The position numbers and the translations under genes are program-made. A stretch of DNA of 34,596 nucleotides, from contig CAZEGV010000031.1 in assembly GCA_964511645.1 (NCBI GenBank), positions 1-34,596 of the forward strand. The letters are read 5' to 3'. The stretch is from CAZEGV01 sp964511645. Its GTDB lineage: Bacteria; Bacteroidota; Bacteroidia; Cytophagales; JAAEPT01. Positions 17,411 through 24,808 of this stretch are shown in pieces. The notes beneath the pieces are model-generated. The model ran no database searches and had not been told where the DNA came from. It saw only the letters and a list, made by a program, of their open reading frames with translations. The first letter of the stretch is position 1, and every line of letters starts with the position of its first letter.

Positions 17411-17427
17411 AGTTACAAACTCTACAT

Positions 17428-17815
17428 TTAATTCCCTGTATTAACAGGTATGGTGAGTTGAAGGTTAGTCCCTGCGGTAATTTGAACCTGCCCCTCTCCG
17501 TAATAATCATCACTTCCTATTGTAACAAATACGTCGTAATAATAATTGCCGGGATTTAATTCTCCAAAATTCACATTTCCTTTTGAATTTGTAGTTTTTC
17601 TATCTAAATAAATTGACTCGTTTAAATTCTTTTGAGAAGTTGAAAGACCTACATCAGCTCCAGAAACACCGCCATCAGAACTCCCTAATTTTACAAAAAC
17701 TTCAAGCCCACCTACAGTAGGGATCGGTGCTGGGTCTTCCTTTCTTTTTACAGCTCAAAAATACCGTAGATAAGCCAATAATTAGTAATGCGGTAATAAA
17801 ATTCTTGCTTCTCAT
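17428..17815 (-). pseudogene. Frameshifted lipoprotein gene with a carboxypeptidase-regulatory-like domain
   Basis: From the ATG at 17815 the frame reads a lipoprotein signal (MRSKNFITALLIIGLSTVFLSC, cut before the Cys) and CKKKG, then runs to a stop soon after. One base out of step from about 17742 the frame is open for a further 103 residues: EDPAPIPTVGGLEVFVKLG, then SDGGVSGADVGLS and GNVNFGELNPGNYYYDVFV and ends PVNTGN at 17428. The second part looks like a small beta-sandwich of the kind found in Cna-B or carboxypeptidase-regulatory domains. Removing one A from the AAAAAGAAAGG tract (17749-17739) would restore LSCKKKEDPAP, so this is either a recent one-base lesion or a sequence error. 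It is divergent from the XRE regulator and ends at a strong terminator. Confidence 0.7.
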
Positions 17816-17847
17816 AATTAATATATTTTTTAGTTTAGACACAATAC

Positions 17848-17896
17848 TACCAATTGGTAATTAAATATCCTAAATAAAGGTCACAATTTTATGACC
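17848..17896. promoter_or_regulatory. Palindromic operator candidates between the lipoprotein and XRE genes
   Basis: The 82-bp divergent intergenic region contains a perfect 12-bp palindrome, TACCAATTGGTA (17848-17859), and a second dyad, GGTCA-N8-TGACC (17879-17896), which ends one base before the regulator's ATG. Both are plausible binding sites for the small XRE protein encoded next to them, the second in a position suited to autoregulation. This is inference from position and symmetry. Confidence 0.4.
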
Positions 17897-17897
17897 A

Positions 17898-18149
17898 ATG
17901 AGTCATAAACAACATAAAGAAGAACCACTACTATGGTTCATAGCCGAACGTATCAAAGAGTTAAGGAAAGAAAAAGACATTACTCAAGAACATTTTTTAT
18001 TCGACACAGGCATACATATAGGACGAATAGAGCGAGCAGGAAGGAATTTTTCTGTATCAACACTATTGGTGATTTGTCAATACTTAGACATTAGTCTTAG
18101 TGACTTTTTTAATACCTCTAAGTTTACTGAGTTAAATTTAACAAAATAA
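17898..18149 (+). CDS. Small XRE-family helix-turn-helix regulator
   Basis: The 83-residue protein is essentially one HTH_3 domain: helices around WFIAERIKELRKEKDITQE (13-31), the turn and recognition helix at FDTGIHIGRIERAGRNFS (36-53), and STLLVICQYLDISLSDFF (54-71). Proteins of this size and layout occur widely in Bacteroidota, act as DNA-binding repressors or activators and have no sensing domain. It is divergent from the frameshifted lipoprotein gene, with two palindromes in between. No partner toxin gene overlaps it, so a toxin-antitoxin role is not supported. Its 3' end faces rpsA across a bidirectional terminator. Confidence 0.88.
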   Translation: MSHKQHKEEPLLWFIAERIKELRKEKDITQEHFLFDTGIHIGRIERAGRNFSVSTLLVICQYLDISLSDFFNTSKFTELNLTK

Positions 18150-18205
18150 GCTTGTATCAAAGTTACTTTAATACTCCCCAAAAAGAAGTATTAATTAAAA
18201 AATAA

Positions 18206-18247
18206 GCATAAAAAAAAGGCTACACATATTATGTGTAGCCTTTTGTA
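18206..18247. terminator. Bidirectional intrinsic terminator, copy 2 of a duplicated hairpin
   Basis: This is the same 23-nt hairpin core as at 17381-17403, here with A8 before and T4 after and with the same GCAT and GTA borders. It lies between the XRE gene (+) and rpsA (-), which converge, and the A and T tracts suit termination in both directions. Confidence 0.85.
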
Positions 18248-18267
18248 TTATTAGTGTGATTAACAGA

Positions 18268-20070
18268 TTATTTCTGTGAATCTTCTATTTGTTTTTTGAT
18301 TGCTGCAAGAGCATCTAATTCACCCATTGTAGTTTTTTCTACCGCAGGCATCTTAGCTTTTCCTTTCTTAGGAGCTGCTTTCTTTTTCTTCTTAGGAGCT
18401 TCAGCTGCTGCTGCTTTTTCTTCCTCGTTATAAGTAAAGGTATGAGATAAAGAAATTCTTCTCTCATCTTTAGAGAAATCTATTACTTGGAATGGAAGTT
18501 TATCACCTACTTTCGCTGATGAACCATCTTCTTTCACAAGATTTTTGTTTGTACAGTATCCTTCAATTCCGTAAGGAAGTTCTAATACTGACCCTTTATC
18601 TGTTTTACTAATGATTGTACATTCGTGATCTGTTCCCGCAACAAATACTGATTCAAATGTATCCCAAGGATTTTCTTCTAATTGTTTATGACCAAGAGCC
18701 AATTTACGGTCCTGAACATCCAATTCTAATACTACTACCTCAAGCTCATCACCTACTTTCACAAATTCAGATGGGTGTTTCACTTTCTTAGTCCAAGACA
18801 AGTCAGATACGTGCACTAAACCGTCAATACCTTCTTCTAACTCAAGGAATAAACCAAAGTTAGTCAAGTTACGAACGATACCTTTGTGTTTAGAACCAAT
18901 AGCATATTTAGAAATCATATCATCTTTAGTCCAAGGATCTTTAGTCAATTGCTTGATACCAAGTGACATTTTACGATCTTCTCTGTCTATAGTTAATACT
19001 ACAGCATCTACTTGATCACCAACTTTAATAAAGTCTTGTGGGTTACGTAAATGTTGAGACCATGACATTTCTGATACGTGGATTAATCCTTCTATACCTG
19101 ATGATAACTCTAAGAATGCACCGTAATCAGCTACATTTACAATTTTACCTTTCACTTTGGTATCTACTGTAATTTTCTCGTCTAGTGCATCCCAAGGATG
19201 AGGAGTTAATTGTTTCATACCTAATGAGATACGTTTTTTATTCTCATCAAAGTCTAACACTACAATGTTTACTTTCTCATCTAGGTTAAGTACATCTTCT
19301 GGGTGTCTAATTCTACCCCAAGAAATATCTGTAATATGTAATAATCCATCAACACCACCAAGGTCGATAAATACACCAAAGTTTGTCATATTTTTGATGA
19401 CACCTTCTAGCACTTGACCTTTCTCTAGGTTGTTAAGAATTTCAATTTTTTGTTTTTCTAAGTCTTTTTCGATAAGTACTTTATGAGAAACAACTACGTT
19501 GTCATTAGTGTAGTTGATTTTCACCACTTTCACTTCCATTTCCTTATCTACAAAAGCGTCAAAATCTCTAATAGGCTTCACATCAATTTGTGATCCTGGC
19601 AAGAATGCTTCTACTCCGTATACATCAACTATAAGACCACCTTTAGTTCTACGTTTCACAAAACCGTTGATAACGATATCTTCTTCGTAAGCTTTTTTGA
19701 TGTTGTCCCAAGCTTTAAATATTTTAGCTTTTCTTCTAGAAAGAATAAGTTGCCCTTGAATATCTTCTCGAGTTTCAATATAAACTTCTATCTCATCTCC
19801 TGATTTGATAGGCGTTTCTAAATCTCTGAATTCTCCGATTGACACTAAACCATCAGACTTGTATCCGATATTTACTACCACATCTTTGGCTGTAACGGCG
19901 ATTACCGTACCCATTACTAGCTCACCTTCGTTGATTTGGTTAATAGTACCATCATACAATGCTACCTGCTCTTCGTGTTCTTCTTCTGAATATCCTCCAG
20001 AAAAACCTACACCTGTTGATTCATTCCAATCGAAATCCTCAATACCTGTCTCTATTACTTTTTTAGACAT
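18268..20070 (-). CDS. rpsA: 30S ribosomal protein S1
   Basis: S1 binds mRNA on the small ribosomal subunit and helps initiate translation, which matters in Bacteroidota where Shine-Dalgarno pairing is little used. About 600 residues hold six S1 RNA-binding repeats, each closing with the typical V..D....R.SLG.KQL pattern (for example RISLGMKQL, KMSLGIKQL, KLALGHKQL, each followed by P-W). The N-terminus is acidic and the C-terminus is a Lys/Ala tail (EAPKKKKKAAPKKGKAK). The frame is open to 20238, but that extension covers the promoter and is low in sense. I take the ATG at 20070 (MSKKVIETGIEDFDW), 87 nt after the expected transcription start. Confidence 0.96.
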   Translation of the reverse strand: MSKKVIETGIEDFDWNESTGVGFSGGYSEEEHEEQVALYDGTINQINEGELVMGTVIAVTAKDVVVNIGYKSDGLVSIGEFRDLETPIKSGDEIEVYIETREDIQGQLILSRRKAKIFKAWDNIKKAYEEDIVINGFVKRRTKGGLIVDVYGVEAFLPGSQIDVKPIRDFDAFVDKEMEVKVVKINYTNDNVVVSHKVLIEKDLEKQKIEILNNLEKGQVLEGVIKNMTNFGVFIDLGGVDGLLHITDISWGRIRHPEDVLNLDEKVNIVVLDFDENKKRISLGMKQLTPHPWDALDEKITVDTKVKGKIVNVADYGAFLELSSGIEGLIHVSEMSWSQHLRNPQDFIKVGDQVDAVVLTIDREDRKMSLGIKQLTKDPWTKDDMISKYAIGSKHKGIVRNLTNFGLFLELEEGIDGLVHVSDLSWTKKVKHPSEFVKVGDELEVVVLELDVQDRKLALGHKQLEENPWDTFESVFVAGTDHECTIISKTDKGSVLELPYGIEGYCTNKNLVKEDGSSAKVGDKLPFQVIDFSKDERRISLSHTFTYNEEEKAAAAEAPKKKKKAAPKKGKAKMPAVEKTTMGELDALAAIKKQIEDSQK

Positions 20071-20081
20071 TTTAATTTGTT

Positions 20082-20101
20082 GAGTCAAAAAAAACTGACT
20101 C
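20082..20101 (-). promoter_or_regulatory. Hairpin in the rpsA leader
   Basis: The minus strand reads GAGTCA, an 8-nt GT-rich loop, then TGACTC: a perfect 6-bp stem ending 11 nt before the rpsA ATG. Such a stem near the start is a reasonable place for S1 to control its own translation, but no such mechanism is shown by the sequence itself. Confidence 0.4.
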
Positions 20102-20164
20102 GGGTTTAATTTAATAAATCTCTTTAATTGTTTACAATAAAGAGTCGCCCACTCAGACGGTCTG

Positions 20165-20195
20165 CAAAGGTAAATAATTTTGCTATAAAAACACA
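20165..20195 (-). promoter_or_regulatory. Predicted rpsA promoter
   Basis: On the minus strand TGTG (20195-20192), 19 nt, then TACCTTTG (20172-20165) fits the Bacteroidota -33/-7 promoter with a perfect -7 box. It predicts a leader of about 85 nt. Confidence 0.55.
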
Positions 20196-20221
20196 TCTTT
20201 ACTTTTCTTTTCTGTCTTGCG

Positions 20222-20252
20222 TTGTGCTTTCCTATCAAAAGCAGTATCTTTG
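20222..20252 (+). promoter_or_regulatory. Predicted promoter of the small membrane protein-mutL operon
   Basis: TTG (20222-20224) and TATCTTTG (20245-20252) are 20 nt apart and match the Bacteroidota consensus. The ATG at 20257 begins 4 nt after the -7 box, so the transcript should be leaderless or nearly so. Confidence 0.5.
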
Positions 20253-20256
20253 TATC

Positions 20257-20652
20257 ATGTTTGGCACATTTGGAAGCAAAAATAAACTAGCACGCTACAA
20301 GCGATTTCAATACTCAACACGTTTTTATGATGTTGAAAAAGAGACGTTTAACACTCGGAAAACGATTATAAAAGACCAAATACAAAACAATACAACTGTA
20401 CAGAGTTTAGAAAAAGAAGTGTTTGAACTAAATCACAACAGAAAAAATTATCTTCCTTTTGTTTCCATCACTATTTTTATAATTGGAGTTTTCTTTTTTT
20501 ATGGATTTTATAATGCTTTAAAAAACTCTATTGGCTCAGAAGTAAAAATACTAAACGGTACTTGGGACAGTAATGAATTAGGTCAATTTTCAAGTTTATT
20601 TGCCATTTGTCTTTCTGGCTACCTATTTATCAAAACAAGCAAAAAGTTATAA
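20257..20652 (+). CDS. Small membrane protein upstream of mutL
   Basis: The 131-residue protein has a basic N-terminus (MFGTFGSKNKLARYKRFQYS), the short segment RFYDVEKETF, and two hydrophobic helices at about 66-86 and 110-126. It resembles the small Bacteroidota protein found before mutL that has the pattern F-x-Y-x-x-R-[YF]-Y-D-x-E-K-E and is often labelled riboflavin synthase subunit beta in databases, a name that has no support here. The function is unknown. The frame is open further upstream to 20128, but that part overlaps the rpsA promoter and the start at 20257 sits properly behind a promoter. Its stop overlaps the mutL start (TAATG), so translation is coupled. Confidence 0.75.
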   Translation: MFGTFGSKNKLARYKRFQYSTRFYDVEKETFNTRKTIIKDQIQNNTTVQSLEKEVFELNHNRKNYLPFVSITIFIIGVFFFYGFYNALKNSIGSEVKILNGTWDSNELGQFSSLFAICLSGYLFIKTSKKL

Positions 20653-22475
20653 TGCAAGGAGTCATACGCTTATTGCCCGATATTTTGGCAAACCAAATTG
20701 CAGCAGGAGAAGTGGTACAAAGACCTGCCTCTGTAGTAAAAGAATTGCTAGAGAACTCTATAGATGCTGGTGCTACCGAAATCACACTACTTGTAAAAAA
20801 TGCGGGGAAATCACTCATACAAGTAATTGACAACGGAAAAGGGATGTCAGAAGTGGATGCCAGAATGTGCTTTGAGCGTCATGCCACATCAAAATTAAAG
20901 TCACAGGAAGATCTATTTAACATCCTTACTTTTGGATTTAGAGGTGAGGCAATGGCTTCTATCGCTGCGGTGGCTCAAGTAGAACTCAAAACAAAACAAA
21001 AAGAAAATGAGCTAGGCACTTTATTGCAAATAGAGGGTTCTGAAATAAAAAAACAAGAGCAAACCTTGACTCAAAACGGCACGAATCTAAGTATCAAAAA
21101 TCTATTTTTCAATATCCCTGCTAGACGAAATTTTTTAAAATCAAACGCAACAGAGCTAAGTCACATTTCGGAAGAGTTCCAAAGAGTAGCTCTCGCTTAT
21201 CCAGAAGTGAGTTTTTCTTTTGTACAAAATGACTTAGAAGTATTTCGATTAAAAGGAGAAAATTTGAGTCAAAGGATTGTATCCATCTTCGGAAAAAGCC
21301 ATCAATCGCAGCTAATTGCCGTAGAAGAAACTACAGAATACGTCAAAATAAAAGGATATATAGGCAATCCCCAATCAGCAAAGAGAACCCGTGGCGAGCA
21401 ATATTTCTTTGCCAATCAAAGGTTTATAAAACACCCTTATCTCAATCACGCTGTCACTAATGCTTATTCAGGTATGATTGCCGAAAAAAGTTTTCCTTTT
21501 TATGTGCTAAATATTGAAATTAATCCTGCATCAATCGATATAAACGTTCATCCAACCAAAACAGAAATAAAATTTGATGATGAGCGTACTGTTTATGCAA
21601 TTTTACGATCGGCTATTCGTCAGGCTTTGGGTTTACACAATGTAACTCCTTCTCTTGATTTCTCTGCTGATGTCAATTTTGGTGTAGAAACCACTGGAAA
21701 ACGAGATTATGGTTCGGGAAAAGCTCCTTTTGAAATTCCTGATTTTATTAAAAATAAAAACATTACACCAAACCCAACAACCACTAAAACAAATCAAGAA
21801 AGTTGGAACAATCTTTATAATGGATTTGAAACATCCAACATTGACAATGAAGAAGCTAAGCAAACTATCTTGTTTGAAAGTGCTGCTAGTCAAGAGTCCG
21901 CAACTAATCAATCACCCAATAATGCTTTTCAATTTAACAAGGCTTATATAGTTACAAAACTAAAGTCTGGGATTTTAATCATTGATCAAGAGTTGGCACA
22001 TCAACGAGTTCAATACGAAAAATTCTTGACACAATTAAATAGTAAAGGTGGGGCATCTCAGCAGTGTTTGTTTCCACAGACAGTAGAGCTAAACCCTAGT
22101 GATCACATACTTATTGAAGAAATCCGAGATGAAATTCATAAATTAGGATTTCAATTTGAAAACTTTGGACAGAATACGGTTATCATCAACGGAATTCCAG
22201 CAGATAGTAACATAAACAATGAGAAAGATCTATTTGAATCTTTCATAGAGCAGGTTAAATTTCACAAAAAAGACATCAATATAGAACTATATGACAATCT
22301 TGCTCGTTCTCTTGCTAAACGAACTAGTATAAAAAAAGGACAAACACTTGAACAAAAGGAAATTTCACATTTAACCGATCAATTATTTGCTTGTGAAACG
22401 CCTCAACTCTCTCCTAACGGAAAGAAATGTTATCAAATATTAAATCTATCATCAATCGAAAACTTATTTACATAA
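20652..22475 (+). CDS. mutL: DNA mismatch repair protein MutL
   Basis: MutL couples mismatch recognition by MutS to strand removal. The 607-residue protein has the GHKL ATPase motifs ELLENSIDAG (31-40), DNGKG (60-64), HATSK (77-81) and GFRGEA (95-100), then the transducer domain with NVHPTKTEIKF (298-308), a poorly conserved linker (about 335-425) and the C-terminal dimerisation domain. The nuclease metal motif DQHA-x2-E-x4-E appears as DQELAHQRVQYE (445-456), with the His and the first Glu replaced, so endonuclease activity is doubtful. The ATG at 20652 overlaps the upstream stop by one base. The frame extends to 20607, but MQGVIRLLPDILANQIAAGE is the standard MutL start. Confidence 0.96.
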   Translation: MQGVIRLLPDILANQIAAGEVVQRPASVVKELLENSIDAGATEITLLVKNAGKSLIQVIDNGKGMSEVDARMCFERHATSKLKSQEDLFNILTFGFRGEAMASIAAVAQVELKTKQKENELGTLLQIEGSEIKKQEQTLTQNGTNLSIKNLFFNIPARRNFLKSNATELSHISEEFQRVALAYPEVSFSFVQNDLEVFRLKGENLSQRIVSIFGKSHQSQLIAVEETTEYVKIKGYIGNPQSAKRTRGEQYFFANQRFIKHPYLNHAVTNAYSGMIAEKSFPFYVLNIEINPASIDINVHPTKTEIKFDDERTVYAILRSAIRQALGLHNVTPSLDFSADVNFGVETTGKRDYGSGKAPFEIPDFIKNKNITPNPTTTKTNQESWNNLYNGFETSNIDNEEAKQTILFESAASQESATNQSPNNAFQFNKAYIVTKLKSGILIIDQELAHQRVQYEKFLTQLNSKGGASQQCLFPQTVELNPSDHILIEEIRDEIHKLGFQFENFGQNTVIINGIPADSNINNEKDLFESFIEQVKFHKKDINIELYDNLARSLAKRTSIKKGQTLEQKEISHLTDQLFACETPQLSPNGKKCYQILNLSSIENLFT

Positions 22476-23096
22476 ATGTTTGAAAGAATAACACCAATTG
22501 TCAAAAACATACTCATACTTACCGTTGGAGTATTTATAATACAAAGTATATTTAAAGACCAAAGAGGGGATGTAGTGGCTCATTATTTGTCTTTACATGA
22601 TTTTAGGTCAGAAGATTTCTATGCTTGGCAGGTCCTTAGTAATATGTTCATACATGCTAATTTTGGGCATCTCTTCAACAATATGCTCTTATTGTTTTTT
22701 ATCGGTCCATTATTGGAGCAACGATTGGGAGATAGGAAATTTATGTTTATTTACTTCTTCTCTGGGATATTTGCAAGTCTTTGTATGATGGGGATATACG
22801 GGTATTTGCTAGGTGCTGGTAATTGGTCTGCCTTGGGTGCTTCTGGTGCTACGGTAGGAATATTGGTTGCTACAGCAGCAATGTACCCCAATATGGAGGT
22901 TTATCTTTATTTTCTTTTTCCTATTAAATTAAAGTGGATTGCCTTGTTTACCGTTATTATGGATGCAATTGGTGCTGTGAATTTTTCTGGTCCTTCTAGC
23001 GGAGATGATCATATTGGGCACATTGCACATTTGGGAGGGGCTGTATTTAGCTTCTTGTTGATTTTATATTGGAAAAAAAAAGGAGAGGTTTACTAG
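22476..23096 (+). CDS. Rhomboid family intramembrane serine protease (first of two)
   Basis: This 206-residue membrane protein carries the rhomboid catalytic pair: S123 in ALGASGATVG and H185 in HIGHIAHLGGA, with the oxyanion-side HANFGHLFNN (60-69). Six TM helices are expected. Rhomboids cut TM segments of other membrane proteins, and the substrate here is unknown. The ATG follows the mutL stop directly (TAAATG) and the second rhomboid begins one base after this stop, so the whole set from 20257 appears to be one operon. The mutL-rhomboid-rhomboid order is one I recall from other flavobacterial genomes. Confidence 0.93.
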   Translation: MFERITPIVKNILILTVGVFIIQSIFKDQRGDVVAHYLSLHDFRSEDFYAWQVLSNMFIHANFGHLFNNMLLLFFIGPLLEQRLGDRKFMFIYFFSGIFASLCMMGIYGYLLGAGNWSALGASGATVGILVATAAMYPNMEVYLYFLFPIKLKWIALFTVIMDAIGAVNFSGPSSGDDHIGHIAHLGGAVFSFLLILYWKKKGEVY

Positions 23097-23097
23097 A

Positions 23098-23973
23098 ATG
23101 GCATCAATTATAGAAGAGTATAAAGCTCAATTTCGCAAGCCTAACAATGCCCTTATTCAACTGATTCTGATTAATGTATCAGTATTTGTACTTATTAATC
23201 TATTGGCATTATTTGGCACTGAAGTAGTATTGTTTGTTGATAAGAACATAATCTTACCCAAGAGCTTTACAGAGTTATTATATAAGCCTTGGGCATTATT
23301 CACTTATATGTTTCATCATTTATTATTCGCAAAGGGTGGCTTCTCTCATCTTTTTCAGAATATGCTTGCCTTATGGTTTTTTGGTGGAGAACTAGCCAAA
23401 TTAATTGACGGAAAAAAAATCATTTCTATCTATTTATTAGGAGGACTGTTTGCTGGGTTCACGTTTTTAGTGGTTTATAATTTCATCCCTTATTATATGG
23501 GATTAGGAAATGTGGCTCTAGTAGGAGCTTCAGGGTCTGTCTTTGCTATTTCAGTTGCTTTACCAACACTATCTCCTAGGTATGGGTTCAATATTCCTTT
23601 TGTAGGAAAAATAGAGGTAAGGTATATTGTTTTGGTTTTTATTCTTATTTCTGTTTTTAGTCTTAAAGGAAGTAATGCTGGGGGAGAGGTTGCTCACTTG
23701 GGTGGTGCTCTGATGGGCTGGATATACGCTAGAGGTTTAAAAAAAGGGAAGAATCTAGGTAGTTTTATAGAAGGGTTTTTTCTTTTTGTCCAGAAGATGT
23801 TTAAGCCAAAGCCAAAAATGAAAGTTACTCATCATAACAAAACCGCTCCTGCTCCAGTAATTAGGACTTCTCAGGAAGATGTGGATGCAATTTTGGATAA
23901 AATAAAAGATTCTGGTTATGCGAGCTTAAGCAAGACTGAGAAACAAAAACTATTTGACGCTAGTGAAAAATAA
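23098..23973 (+). CDS. Rhomboid family intramembrane serine protease (second of two), with C-terminal tail
   Basis: The 291-residue protein has the rhomboid motifs S145 in LVGASGSVFA and H200 in GGEVAHLGGA, plus HHLLFAKGGFSHLFQNML (73-90), an expanded version of the first protein's loop. About 75 residues follow the last TM helix: a basic, proline-containing linker (KPKPKMKVTHHNKTAPAP) and a short helical motif, DVDAILDKIKDSGYASLSKTEK plus KLFDASEK, a tail type found on bacterial rhomboids that ends in the D-x-I-L-x-K-I-x-x-x-G-x-x-S-L-[ST]-x-x-E pattern. The gene ends the mutL operon, and repeat copy B starts 17 nt later. Confidence 0.93.
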   Translation: MASIIEEYKAQFRKPNNALIQLILINVSVFVLINLLALFGTEVVLFVDKNIILPKSFTELLYKPWALFTYMFHHLLFAKGGFSHLFQNMLALWFFGGELAKLIDGKKIISIYLLGGLFAGFTFLVVYNFIPYYMGLGNVALVGASGSVFAISVALPTLSPRYGFNIPFVGKIEVRYIVLVFILISVFSLKGSNAGGEVAHLGGALMGWIYARGLKKGKNLGSFIEGFFLFVQKMFKPKPKMKVTHHNKTAPAPVIRTSQEDVDAILDKIKDSGYASLSKTEKQKLFDASEK

Positions 23974-23989
23974 ACAGGCGAAGCCTGTG

Positions 23990-24108
23990 GCTTAGGGGTA
24001 GTAGTGGAAATCCTTCTCGATTTTTTATCGAGAAGATTGGGAACGAAAAACCCGACAATGAGTGAGGTGAAGCAAAGCGAAACTGATACGAATGGGAAGC
24101 CCCTAAAA
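23990..24108 (+). repeat. Dispersed structured intergenic repeat, copy B
   Basis: It runs from GCTTAGGGGTAGTAGTGG and AAATCCTT to GGGAAGCCCCTAAA. The outer ends pair (TTAGGGG with CCCCTAA). Inside is a strong hairpin, CTTCTCGAT-TTTTT-ATCGAGAAG (24013-24035), followed by ATTGGGAACGAAAAACCCGAC. The parts and their order match copy A: the left word, inverted arms around AATCCTT and AAGAT, then GGGAAC-n-ACCGAC, then GGGAAG-CC-TAAA. Confidence 0.65.
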
Positions 24109-24129
24109 CCTTTCACGCGTTCTACCGTA

Positions 24130-24745
24130 AAAGGTTGTTTCATCAACTTTAAAACACTTAAGTTCAAGTAATTATGTGGTCAATTGGAAAATGAAAATCA
24201 CTGGTTCTGGAGTTAATAACTTCACTTGGGATACTGGAACGACCTCTACAGGAAGGGAAATAGGGACTTGGGTGCTGAACCACAGCGTGAATAATCCTAA
24301 GTCTTTGTATCATATCAATTGATGAAAAAAAAACAGTAATGAACTAATACCATTTTAACTATAAGACAAGTCATTTATCCTGTTTGTTTTTACACTCTCT
24401 TCGTTAAAATAATTTACCGTAACCAGTTATGCTAAATCATTTTTCCTCGATATTGCAAAAAACAATTCAATCTAAATTAGACTCATATTATAGTTAAACT
24501 GGTATAAGTAGCGTAAAGTGTACTTTGGAAAATGCTCACAACCTAAAAGGCTCTTAGTGCAATAGAATTGACAACAGCAATAGTAATTACGATGTTTTCT
24601 ATGACATAGTAAACATAAAAGACAATGCAACGGTAAACATCAGTGAAACAGGTCTAATCAAAAAGGCTCGATTAACACTACTGGATTGGGTACTGGCGTA
24701 AACGGTTGTTGGGATTCAATACTACTTGCCCTGTGTAGTAAGTTT
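24130..24745 (+). pseudogene. Decayed remnant of a coding sequence (plus strand)
   Basis: No intact gene lies between 23974 and 24808, but two stretches look like old coding DNA. The first reads ...NYVVNWKMKITGSGVNNFTW then DTGTTSTGREIGTWVLNHS and stops at 24322. The second begins near 24510 with VKCTLENAHNLKGS, a stop, CNRIDNSNSNYDVFYDIVN, then IKDNATVNISETGLI, a one-base frameshift at A5 (24660-24664), and INTTGLGTGVNGCWDSI. The Thr/Asn/Gly-rich composition suggests a secreted or surface protein. A 167-bp element with inverted ends lies between the two parts. I do not recognise the ancestor. Confidence 0.45.
24343..24509. mobile_element. MITE-like element with imperfect terminal inverted repeats
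   Basis: The left end ACTAATACCATTTTAACTAT (24343-24362) is matched by the reverse complement of the right end (24509-24490), ACTTATACCAGTTTAACTAT; about 25 of 30 bases agree when extended inwards. The 167-bp span has no coding capacity and separates the two halves of a decayed gene. A TAA on both sides of TACCA...TGGTA could be a 3-bp target duplication but may be chance. Confidence 0.45.
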
Positions 24746-24757
24746 ACATCTTATCAT

Positions 24758-24793
24758 AAAAAGGCTAGTTCGATAAATTGGACTAGCCTTTTT
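24758..24793 (-). terminator. Intrinsic terminator of mutS2
   Basis: AAAAAGGCTAGT (24758-24769) pairs perfectly with ACTAGCCTTTTT (24782-24793) around an 11-12 nt loop. It lies 16 bp after the mutS2 stop, with a U-tract in that direction, and could also stop transcription from the left. Confidence 0.85.
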
Positions 24794-24808
24794 ATATTAC
24801 TAAACTTC

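Noticed and set aside
17898..18149. Toxin-antitoxin system around the XRE gene
   Set aside because: No toxin-like gene overlaps or adjoins it in the same direction; the neighbour is a lipoprotein.
20071..20238. 56-codon extension upstream of rpsA
   Set aside because: It runs through a clear promoter and leader, is rich in Cys and aromatic residues unlike S1, and the ATG at 20070 starts a normal S1 N-terminus.
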